From Firmicutes bacterium UBA1047 (GTDB lineage Bacteria > Bacillota > Clostridia > Tissierellales > Sedimentibacteraceae), in assembly GCA_002316585.1 (NCBI GenBank), contig DCDU01000169.1, positions 3,359-11,496 on the forward strand: a stretch of DNA of 8,138 bases. The letters run 5' to 3'. A program made the position numbers and the translations under genes. The notes beneath the pieces are model-generated. The model saw only the letters and a list, made by a program, of their open reading frames with translations. It was not told where the DNA came from and made no database searches. The first letter of the stretch is position 1; each line of letters starts with the position of its first letter. This document shows, piece after piece, positions 1 through 5,664 of the stretch.

Positions 1-821
1 GCATTAATATATTCATCGGCTAAATTTACTCCTCCGGTATAAGCTGTTTTTCCGTCTATTACAGCTATTTTTCTATGATTCCTGTTGTTCAGGCGAAATG
101 ACAAGATGGGGATATAGGGATTAAAAACACTGCATTTTATTCCAAAGCTTTCAAGCGTTTTATTGTACCCGCGAGGCAGTTTTGTCACGCAGCCAAAATC
201 GTCATAAACAACTCTTATGTCCAAGCCTAATTTTGCTTTTGCTTTTAAAATATCCAAAATAGTATTCCACATTACCCCTTCTTCGATTATAAAGAATTCT
301 AAAAATATGTATTTTTCGGCTTTCTTCAATTCTTCAGTCAAATGCTTAAAAAACTCCTCCCCTGAGGGCAGAAACTTTGTTGCTGAATTATCATAAACAG
401 GGCAGGATGAATATTTCTCTATATATTTAGCCTGGTTAAAAGCAATTTTATTTTCCTTTTTAAGATTATCAACGGTAACAGGATGCTGCTGAAGGCATTC
501 TTTCATTTTATCAATTATCGAATGCATCTTATCTTTCATTCTGTCGGATATTCCTGTTCCGCCAAGCAGTACATAAAACAAACCGCCAAGAACGGGAAAA
601 ATCATAATCGGAATAATCCATGCGATTTTGTATGCCGGGTCGATTTTTCGATTTAGTATGAATAATACCACCAACACGCTGATAATCATGAAGATTAAGT
701 CAAATATTAAGAAATATTGGCTAAATCTCCATACAGTTAAAGACAATGTAATTATTTGGGCTAAAATTGCCAGTGATACCAAGGTAAATCTTCTAAATAA
801 GAAGCTGACCACTTTTTCCAT
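1..821 (-). CDS. cls: Cardiolipin synthase, phospholipase D family (partial, C-terminal half off the left edge)
   Basis: Membrane enzyme that condenses phosphatidylglycerol molecules to cardiolipin. The 273 visible codons hold the N-terminal half. Hydrophobic segments lie at about residues 12-31, 37-56 and 63-86, the last with the PAYKIAWIIP and FPVLGGLFYVLLGG signatures of the cardiolipin synthase N-terminal domain. The first PLD-type HKD motif follows, with His249, Lys251 and Asp256 (NHRKIAVIDGKTAYTGG). The second HKD motif should lie beyond position 1, since family members are usually about 480-510 residues. The ATG at 821 is chosen because AAAGGTGG (826-833) sits just upstream and no in-frame start lies closer to a Shine-Dalgarno. 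It has its own promoter and stands downstream of the cstA terminator, so it is probably a separate transcription unit. The frame is open throughout the window. Family assignment is secure; only the product spectrum within the PLD cardiolipin synthases is inferred. Confidence 0.95.
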   Translation of the reverse strand, partial: MEKVVSFLFRRFTLVSLAILAQIITLSLTVWRFSQYFLIFDLIFMIISVLVVLFILNRKIDPAYKIAWIIPIMIFPVLGGLFYVLLGGTGISDRMKDKMHSIIDKMKECLQQHPVTVDNLKKENKIAFNQAKYIEKYSSCPVYDNSATKFLPSGEEFFKHLTEELKKAEKYIFLEFFIIEEGVMWNTILDILKAKAKLGLDIRVVYDDFGCVTKLPRGYNKTLESFGIKCSVFNPYIPILSFRLNNRNHRKIAVIDGKTAYTGGVNLADEYIN

Positions 822-852
822 TAAACCACCTTTTCCTATGTATATTAATTAG

Positions 853-881
853 ATTGTATCAAATATTCAAGTATTTGTAAA
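853..881 (-). promoter_or_regulatory. Sigma-A-type promoter for cls
   Basis: On the minus strand, TTTACA (876-881) and TACAAT (853-858) are separated by exactly 17 bp, and each hexamer matches the consensus at five of six positions. Transcription would start near 846, giving a leader of about 25 nt that contains the cls ribosome binding site. This is prediction from sequence only. Confidence 0.6.
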
Positions 882-991
882 TGAGTTTGTAACAGGTCAA
901 ATATGCAAAATGTAACGGCTTCGCAGTATGCCCCGCAAAAATAACCGTCACCAATAAATAATATCTCAACTCAACAAAAAAAATAAACAAC

Positions 992-1026
992 AAAAAACTA
1001 CCCCCAAATTTTGGAGATAGTTTTTT
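992..1026 (-). terminator. Intrinsic terminator of cstA
   Basis: AAAAAACTA (992-1000) pairs with TAGTTTTTT (1018-1026), and the inner arms 1001-1007 and 1011-1017 continue the stem around a tiny loop. Read as minus-strand RNA, all inner pairs form, two of them as G-U wobbles (1001:1017 and 1003:1015). Read as plus-strand RNA these same positions are C-A mismatches, so the element is built for minus-strand transcripts. It starts 14 bp after the cstA stop codon, and a T-rich tract follows on the minus strand. Confidence 0.85.
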
Positions 1027-1039
1027 ACACAAAGTGATA

Positions 1040-2659
1040 TTAACTTGATTTTGATGTTTTTTGCAAGTCCTGTGAACCAAATATGATTGAATATCCTTCT
1101 TTTGCCAATATGATAGCAAGTATGAATAACAGTACAGGGAATACTACCAATAAATAATTTCCCGCTGCCAAATTTGATTTAATCAATAATACCAGGGCGG
1201 AAAGAGTAACCACTAACATGAATATCATCGGGACAATAAGCATATGATAGTTCTTTCCAATTTTCTTTAACCAAACTGCTATTGCCAAGAGTGACAGTGC
1301 CGCCAACAATTGATTTGCCGAACCGAATATAGGCCAAATTCTTGCATAGCCGCCTGCTGCTAAGTAGCCTCCTATCAGAACGGTTATTAAGGTAGAAACA
1401 TACATATTTGTAAAGATTGACTGTTTTTCTTTTTCAGGATTATCAAAAAATTCCTGGAAAATAAATCTTCCCAATCTTGTTGCGGTATCTAAGCTTGTTA
1501 ACGCAAATGCCGATACTGCCAATGCAACAAATGATTTACCAATATCAAAAGGAATGCCAAACTTAGACATAAATGTACCTACACCCGATGAGAATACATT
1601 TACAGGTCCGCCTTTTAACAACTCTGTCAATTCGGTATTTGATATATATGCAGCAGTAATAAGAGCCACAACCGCCAAAACACCCTCTATAAGCATTGCT
1701 CCGTAACCTATTAATCTTGAATCTTGCTCATTGTCAATTTGCTTCGAAGTCGTTCCTGAACCGACCAATGAGTGAAACCCTGAAATAGCTCCGCAGGCAA
1801 CTATAACAAACAGCATCGGGAACATATATTGACCGTTTACATCAAATGCCGTTACTGCCGGAAGCTGTATTGACGGATGGAATATTACTATACCTATTAC
1901 CGCTCCCGCAATCATTGCATACAACAAGAAAGAGTTTAAATAATCTCTCGGCTGAAGCAAAATCCAAACCGGAGCCGTGGAAGCCGCGAAAATATAAACC
2001 ATCATAATAACTATCCAAGTGTTAAGACTTAATTGAATCGGGAATAAATAACCTAAATATACGCACAAGAATAAAACAATAACTCCAACTACGGTGCCAA
2101 TTTTTAATGATACTCCCTTTCTGTAAACTAAATATCCAAATACGATTGCAAGAACAATAAACATCATTGAAGAAGAAGCTGCTGCGGGAACAGTTGCGAA
2201 TGTACTTGCAACAATGTTAGTAAATGCCGCAACGACCAGTAAAAGAGTCAGCCATGCAAAAACCGAAAACAGCATCATACCTCTTTTACCCATATTTGTA
2301 TGGATTACCTCGCCGATAGATTTACCTTTATGGCGGACAGATGCAAACAATGAACCAAAGTCATGTACTCCTCCGACAAATATACTGCCCAAAACTATCC
2401 ATAAAAGCACAGGCACCCATCCGAAAATTGCCGCCTGAATAGGTCCGTTGATGGGACCTGCACCGGCTATTGAAGCAAAGTGGTGACCTAAAAGAACAGC
2501 AGGTTTTGTTGGCACATAATCTATACCATCATTAATTTCATGTGCCGGTGTTTTTCTGTCAGGCTCAATCCCCCATTGTTTAGCCAGCCATGCGCCGTAT
2601 GTTACATAAGCTACAACAAAAACAACGATACTGGCGATAATAAGAATTAAAGAACTCAT
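1040..2659 (-). CDS. cstA: Carbon starvation protein CstA family transporter
   Basis: Polytopic inner-membrane transporter of 539 residues. Characterised relatives import peptides (CstA) or pyruvate (BtsT/YjiY, CstA) under carbon limitation; the substrate here cannot be read from sequence. Family signatures are plain: an N-terminal helix (about 4-24), the DYVPTKPAVLLGHHFASIAG loop at about 47-66 followed by AGPINGPI, a GSGTTSKQIDNEQDSRLIGYG stretch near the middle split over residues of about 300-320, SLDTATRLGRFIFQEFF at about 388-404 and WPIFGSANQLLAAL at about 441-454. It is shorter than enterobacterial CstA (about 700) and belongs to the compact form found in anaerobes. The ATG at 2659 has a strong AAGGAGGG Shine-Dalgarno at good spacing. 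Upstream, 48 bp away on the same strand, is the 167-aa hypothetical gene, so the two are probably co-transcribed. No YbdD/YjiX-type small partner gene follows, unlike in enterobacteria. No cre or other operator was recognised. Confidence 0.95.
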   Translation of the reverse strand: MSSLILIIASIVVFVVAYVTYGAWLAKQWGIEPDRKTPAHEINDGIDYVPTKPAVLLGHHFASIAGAGPINGPIQAAIFGWVPVLLWIVLGSIFVGGVHDFGSLFASVRHKGKSIGEVIHTNMGKRGMMLFSVFAWLTLLLVVAAFTNIVASTFATVPAAASSSMMFIVLAIVFGYLVYRKGVSLKIGTVVGVIVLFLCVYLGYLFPIQLSLNTWIVIMMVYIFAASTAPVWILLQPRDYLNSFLLYAMIAGAVIGIVIFHPSIQLPAVTAFDVNGQYMFPMLFVIVACGAISGFHSLVGSGTTSKQIDNEQDSRLIGYGAMLIEGVLAVVALITAAYISNTELTELLKGGPVNVFSSGVGTFMSKFGIPFDIGKSFVALAVSAFALTSLDTATRLGRFIFQEFFDNPEKEKQSIFTNMYVSTLITVLIGGYLAAGGYARIWPIFGSANQLLAALSLLAIAVWLKKIGKNYHMLIVPMIFMLVVTLSALVLLIKSNLAAGNYLLVVFPVLLFILAIILAKEGYSIIFGSQDLQKTSKSS

Positions 2660-2707
2660 AGAATACCCTCCTTTTTAAAAAAGAATTGCTAATGCTTGCA
2701 AATTGGT

Positions 2708-3211
2708 TTAAAGATTGTAAACCTCACTGACCTCCTTACCTTTCTTATTTGCTGCTATTAAACCTTCATTAAGGGATACCAATATCAATCGTATATCAGC
2801 CCATCCCTTAAATCCAAATGCAAAACCTTTGTTATAATTAAAACGCTTTATTGTTTTTATTATTTCATCCGAATTTTCATTAACAATGTTATCGGTCACC
2901 AGCACCAATGTAATGGTACTGGACATATGTTCACTGCCGGGTTTTACTATTAATTCAATAGATTCTGTCAATACATCTATAATTTTCTTGAGAAAATTCA
3001 TGCTTAAATTTTCACAATGTTTAATTAAACAATATTCATTATTTTCAAATGCATAAACAACCGCCTTTTTTAATAAGACATACTTTTCATTTCTCAAGTG
3101 ATATTCTGCAAATATGTCGTACTGAAAATCATTAATTGGATAATTTCTCTTTATATCAAAACTGCTTTTCAGCTTTTCCTCTATCATATCTAAGTATTCA
3201 AATAATTCCAT
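2708..3211 (-). CDS. Hypothetical cytosolic protein, 167 aa, upstream of cstA
   Basis: I do not recognise a characterised family. The protein starts with a charged amphipathic helix (about 2-16), then YPINDFQYDIFAEYHLRNEK, a segment rich in aromatic and basic residues. It continues with a YAFENNEYCLIKH strand region (about 53-65), a probable helix (about 69-88), a hydrophobic strand ITLVLVTD (about 99-106), and a glycine/aromatic stretch FAFGFKGWADIRLILVS near 130-146. There is no signal peptide, transmembrane segment, helix-turn-helix or Walker motif, so a soluble alpha/beta fold is likely. The alternating strand-and-charge pattern EYHLRNEKYVLLKK is the kind of conserved core that profile searches should pick up. 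The ATG at 3211 follows AGAGGAG with ideal spacing, and a promoter lies about 60 bp upstream. It precedes cstA by 48 bp on the same strand, so a role linked to CstA is possible but inferred from position only. Confidence 0.85.
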   Translation of the reverse strand: MELFEYLDMIEEKLKSSFDIKRNYPINDFQYDIFAEYHLRNEKYVLLKKAVVYAFENNEYCLIKHCENLSMNFLKKIIDVLTESIELIVKPGSEHMSSTITLVLVTDNIVNENSDEIIKTIKRFNYNKGFAFGFKGWADIRLILVSLNEGLIAANKKGKEVSEVYNL

Positions 3212-3269
3212 TTTAGCTCCTCTTTATATAAAAGCAATTATAGTTGAAATACTTCCGTGTTCTAAAAAT

Positions 3270-3298
3270 ATTTTACCACTATTGGAAACTTTAGTCAA
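3270..3298 (-). promoter_or_regulatory. Sigma-A-type promoter for the 167-aa gene and probably cstA
   Basis: On the minus strand, TTGACT (3293-3298) and TAAAAT (3270-3275) are separated by 17 bp, with TGG directly before the -10, which gives an extended -10. Transcription would start near 3263, leaving a leader of about 50 nt. It points away from the promoter at 3355-3383. Confidence 0.7.
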
Positions 3299-3354
3299 AT
3301 TTAAATATGTAATTTTTAATAATTATTTATGGCAAAATCATTGTTTCTATTGTA

Positions 3355-3383
3355 TTGACAATAATTTGCGAGTAAAATATAAT
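3355..3383 (+). promoter_or_regulatory. Perfect-consensus sigma-A promoter of the ATPase operon
   Basis: TTGACA (3355-3360) and TATAAT (3378-3383) are both exact consensus hexamers with the optimal 17-bp spacer. The sequence upstream (about 3300-3345) is strongly AT-rich, as in UP elements. The start point should be near 3390, giving a leader of about 64 nt to the TTG start at 3454. Confidence 0.85.
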
Positions 3384-3396
3384 AATAATTAGGAAT

Positions 3397-3418
3397 TAAT
3401 AACCAGTATGTGTTATTA
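3397..3418. promoter_or_regulatory. Candidate operator or leader hairpin: 7-bp dyad just after the start point
   Basis: TAATAAC (3397-3403) and GTTATTA (3412-3418) are perfect inverted arms around an 8-nt centre. It lies from roughly +7 to +29 of the predicted transcript, where a repressor would block a strong promoter. The arms are AT-rich, so chance cannot be excluded, and no known regulator motif was recognised. Confidence 0.35.
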
Positions 3419-3440
3419 TATTGTCATAGAAAATGTTTTT

Positions 3441-3448
3441 AGAGGAGG
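3441..3448 (+). promoter_or_regulatory. Ribosome binding site that fixes a TTG start
   Basis: AGAGGAGG ends 5 nt before TTG at 3454, the ideal spacing. An ATG in the same frame at 3433 lies upstream of this site, has no Shine-Dalgarno of its own and would place the site inside the coding region, so the TTG is preferred. Confidence 0.85.
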
Positions 3449-3453
3449 ATTCG

Positions 3454-3747
3454 TTGGATAAAGAAAAAGCTAAAGAATTTATCGACAACTTAAGACTTTT
3501 CTTTCAGGGAGTTACCGATTTTAACCGAAAGTCCAGAGCATTGCTTATAAAAGAAGCTCATGATGAAATGGATGATTTTATTCTTTTGTGCTTTGGAGAT
3601 TTGTTGGGAATACCCATACCTACCACTTATTATTCCTTAGAATTACTGCCGCTGATAGCCGAGGATTTGGATGGCTGGCAAAACAGGATGATAAGCAGGT
3701 TATATATTTGGCAGGAAAAATGGTCAGATTATGGTTTTGACGCTTAG
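3454..3747 (+). CDS. Small helical protein, 97 aa, partner gene of the ArsA-like ATPase
   Basis: Start taken at TTG 3454 because of the AGAGGAGG site before it; a 104-aa version from ATG 3433 is less likely. The protein is probably soluble and mostly helical, with helices at about 3-18, 27-51 and 60-90 and no signal peptide. Its core, residues 41-66, reads DFILLCFGDLLGIPIP then TTYYSLELLP, followed by a tryptophan-rich tail with Trp75, Trp86 and Trp90. From memory this core resembles small proteins called cory-CC-star in some annotation sets, which share a DMLGIPNP-YYTLELLP-like pattern; the terminal Cys-Cys of that family is absent here (the tail is DYGFDA). This assignment is tentative. Its stop codon is part of the Shine-Dalgarno (TAGGAGGG) of the ATPase gene, 9 bp away, so the two are surely co-transcribed and probably translationally coupled. 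The biochemical role is unknown; a binding partner or adaptor of the ATPase is inferred from this arrangement. Confidence 0.88.
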   Translation: MDKEKAKEFIDNLRLFFQGVTDFNRKSRALLIKEAHDEMDDFILLCFGDLLGIPIPTTYYSLELLPLIAEDLDGWQNRMISRLYIWQEKWSDYGFDA

Positions 3748-3756
3748 GAGGGAATA

Positions 3757-4692
3757 ATGAATAAAATTATATTTTTCGGAGGCAAGGGTGGAGTTGGAAA
3801 AACTACCTGCAGCTCGTCTTATGCTTTGTATGAAGCAAAAAGAGGATTAAAAACACTTTTAGTATCAACCGACCCGGCTCACTCAACATCCGATATCTTT
3901 GAAAAGACAATCAATGATACTGTAACCAGTATTTATCCGAATTTAGACGCAATTGAGATAAGCGGAGAAAAAGAAAGCAAAAAATATATGGACAGCGTGA
4001 GAGTGAGCTTAAAGCAAATAGTAAGCCCCATAATTGTTCAGGAAATCAATAAGCAGATAGATGCTGCATCCATTTCTCCGGGGACGGAAGAAGCAGCTTT
4101 ATTTGATAAAATGATTGAAATTATAATTGAAAAAAATGATGAATATGACAAGATAATATTTGATACGGCTCCGACGGGTCATACTTTAAGGCTTTTATCA
4201 TTGCCCGAGCTGTTGGGAGCCTGGCTTGATTCATTGATACAAAAAAGAAGCAAGTCCGTAAATCTTATGTCCATGGCGCTTAAGGGTCAAAAAGCTTCAG
4301 AAAAAGAATTGGAAAAGGATGAAGTCATCAAAGTGTTAAAAAGGAGATATGACAAAGTTCTTTCAGCAAAAAAAATAATGATGGATGACCGTCAATTGTC
4401 TTTTATCTTTGTTATTAATGCAGAAAAGCTTCCTATAGACGAAACCGTTAAGGCTATAAATATTTTGGAAAAATATAATATCTTTGTAAGCGGCATAATA
4501 GTTAATAAAATACTTCCGGATAATATGAAGGATGAATTTTGGCTCAGCAAAAAGGAGCAGGAACAAAAATACTTAAAGATTATTGCCAAAACCTTCAAAG
4601 AAAAAAGGATATTTACCCTGCCCCTTCTAAAGGAAGATATGAAGGCCGATAATCTTGAAATAATTGCCGATAAGTTTGCAGTTAAGATTTAG
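3757..4692 (+). CDS. ArsA/Get3 (TRC40)-family P-loop ATPase without metal-binding cysteines
   Basis: Single-domain SIMIBI-class ATPase of 311 residues, expected to act as a cytosolic dimer. The deviant Walker A GGKGGVGKTT spans 8-17 with the signature Lys10 and Lys15. Switch I DPAHS is at 39-43 (Asp39 is the likely catalytic residue) and switch II DTAPTGHTLRLL starts at 136. Adenine-contact-type motifs are INAEKL (Asn221) and VNKILP (Asn250). The only cysteine is Cys18, so the arsenite-binding cysteines of ArsA and the zinc-binding CxxC of eukaryotic Get3 are missing. A C-terminal alpha-crystallin-like domain, present in some bacterial Get3 relatives, is also missing. The region of about 150-190 is rich in Leu, Met and Lys and could form a client-binding helical subdomain. 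No arsR, arsB or arsD lies nearby, so arsenic export is unlikely. Family knowledge suggests energising a transporter or escorting a hydrophobic protein; the client is unknown. The ATG at 3757 follows TAGGAGGG. The 3' end overlaps the convergent popT gene by 11 bp. Confidence 0.93.
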   Translation: MNKIIFFGGKGGVGKTTCSSSYALYEAKRGLKTLLVSTDPAHSTSDIFEKTINDTVTSIYPNLDAIEISGEKESKKYMDSVRVSLKQIVSPIIVQEINKQIDAASISPGTEEAALFDKMIEIIIEKNDEYDKIIFDTAPTGHTLRLLSLPELLGAWLDSLIQKRSKSVNLMSMALKGQKASEKELEKDEVIKVLKRRYDKVLSAKKIMMDDRQLSFIFVINAEKLPIDETVKAINILEKYNIFVSGIIVNKILPDNMKDEFWLSKKEQEQKYLKIIAKTFKEKRIFTLPLLKEDMKADNLEIIADKFAVKI

Positions 4693-5500
4693 CCTCTTTG
4701 CTTTTTCCTATTTTGCTCAATGAATATGACAAAAACCAACATGCAATTAATATTATGAAATTAAGCAAGTAGTCTAAAGTAAATTCAACACCCGGAAATA
4801 TGGAAACAACCGAGCCTAAAACAAGACCCAATATTGCATAGTATGTAATTCCATATGCCTTTTCGAAAAGTATACATATTAACTTTGCGAATAATAATAC
4901 AGAAATTACAAATCCTATTCCAAGATAAAAAATAACAGCTATTTGTATATTGGAAATTGCGCCTATTACTATTTCATATGCTCCCATATACATAAGAATT
5001 ATAGATGCGCTTATGCCCGGAATAATTGTTCCGAAACCTATAATAACACCGTAAATAATCATGTGTATGATACTTGTGCCCCCGTCATGCATAAAATTAA
5101 CCGAATTATTTTCAAAATATGCCGCGATTAATGTTATGCCGAGAGATAGCACCAAGGCTATTAAATATTTATGCTTATAACCTTTTTTATTTGCTTCCTG
5201 TATTACGGAAGGCAAGGTACCGAACATCAAGCCGACAAACGCATATTTTACTTCAACTTCATGAAATTTAAACAAATACTCTATTATTCTGCTGAAAATC
5301 AAAACACCCGCCGCTCCTCCGATTCCAACAGGCATGAAATATATTATATTTTCCTTGAAATTTTTAGTGAAATTTGCAATAAAATATGTAATCTTGTCAT
5401 ACAAACCAAATATAACGGCTAATGCCCCGCCGCTTACTCCCGGGGCTATAGCCCCTGCACCCAATGCCATACCTTTTAAAAACCCGGACATAAAATTCAT
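4682..5500 (-). CDS. popT: DUF368 family protein, probable undecaprenyl-phosphate translocase PopT
   Basis: Polytopic membrane protein of 272 residues. DUF368 proteins (PopT) have been shown in other bacteria to return undecaprenyl phosphate to the cytoplasmic face for peptidoglycan and wall polymer synthesis. Two related halves are visible, each with the family's glycine-rich PG-(V/I)-S motif: GMALGAGAIAPGVSGGAL at 10-27 (Pro20) and IIGFGTIIPGISASIILM around Pro161. Eight or so hydrophobic segments follow, and the C-terminus is basic (SKIGKSKEAKS). Length is typical. The ATG at 5500 is chosen over the one three codons later because AGGTG (5510-5514) lies 9 nt upstream; this is a weaker site than in the neighbouring genes. 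It has a good promoter of its own. Its leader carries an imperfect palindrome and its 3' end runs into the ATPase gene without an obvious terminator. Function comes from family knowledge, not from context. Confidence 0.92.
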   Translation of the reverse strand: MNFMSGFLKGMALGAGAIAPGVSGGALAVIFGLYDKITYFIANFTKNFKENIIYFMPVGIGGAAGVLIFSRIIEYLFKFHEVEVKYAFVGLMFGTLPSVIQEANKKGYKHKYLIALVLSLGITLIAAYFENNSVNFMHDGGTSIIHMIIYGVIIGFGTIIPGISASIILMYMGAYEIVIGAISNIQIAVIFYLGIGFVISVLLFAKLICILFEKAYGITYYAILGLVLGSVVSIFPGVEFTLDYLLNFIILIACWFLSYSLSKIGKSKEAKS

Positions 5501-5522
5501 TTAATCACGCACCTATCTTTAC

Positions 5523-5597
5523 GTCACTCCGAACCGCAGGTTAAAATTTCATGCATCTATCGCCTATGATGAAATTCTGCCGCCGGTCTCCAATGAC
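5523..5597. repeat. Imperfect palindromic repeat (REP/MITE-like) in the popT leader
   Basis: The 75-bp element begins GTCAC and ends TGAC. Its core arms AATTTCAT (5545-5552) and ATGAAATT (5569-5576) are perfect 8-bp complements around a 16-nt loop. Outer arms share GTCA, ACCG and GG blocks: about 19 of 30 positions match when the right arm is reverse-complemented. It has the look of the GTCATTC-type palindromes scattered between genes in many Clostridia, here degenerate. It is GC-richer than the surrounding spacer and lies between the popT promoter and its ribosome binding site. Copy number elsewhere in the genome cannot be judged from this window. Confidence 0.6.
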
Positions 5598-5623
5598 AGC
5601 AATTTAACTTAATTATTTATTAA

Positions 5624-5652
5624 ATTATATGGAAAAATAATAACTTTATCAA
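5624..5652 (-). promoter_or_regulatory. Sigma-A-type promoter of popT
   Basis: On the minus strand, TTGATA (5647-5652, five of six) and TATAAT (5624-5629, exact) are separated by 17 bp. Transcription would start near 5617 and give a leader of about 117 nt containing the palindrome at 5523-5597. The -35 hexamer lies in the hairpin that follows amrA. Confidence 0.7.
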
Positions 5653-5659
5653 TAAAGTT
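5642..5659. terminator. Weak AT-rich hairpin after amrA, possible terminator
   Basis: AACTTTA (5642-5648) and TAAAGTT (5653-5659) form a 7-bp stem with a 4-nt loop just after the amrA stop codon. On the minus strand ATTATTTTT follows. There is only one G-C pair in the stem, so termination would be inefficient at best. Confidence 0.4.
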
Positions 5660-5664
5660 TTGTT

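Noticed and set aside
903..944. Short plus-strand frame starting ATG CAA AAT in the cls-cstA spacer
   Set aside because: It has only 13 codons, no convincing ribosome binding site and no promoter on that strand.
914..951. ACGG...CCGT inverted ends in the cls-cstA spacer as a structured RNA
   Set aside because: The arms are only 4 bp, far apart, and the interior does not pair consistently.
859..1119. Minus-strand 86-codon open frame spanning the cls-cstA spacer and the cstA 3' end
   Set aside because: It overlaps the cstA terminator and the cls promoter, has no Shine-Dalgarno and is low-complexity, so it is a chance frame.
2675..2700. Possible terminator between the 167-aa gene and cstA (TTGC...GCAA followed by T6 on the minus strand)
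   Set aside because: The stem is only 4 bp with an 8-nt loop, too weak for termination; the T6 precedes the cstA ribosome binding site directly.
3757..4692. Arsenic resistance locus
   Set aside because: The ATPase lacks the metal-binding cysteines and no arsR, arsB, arsC, arsD or acr3 gene is nearby.
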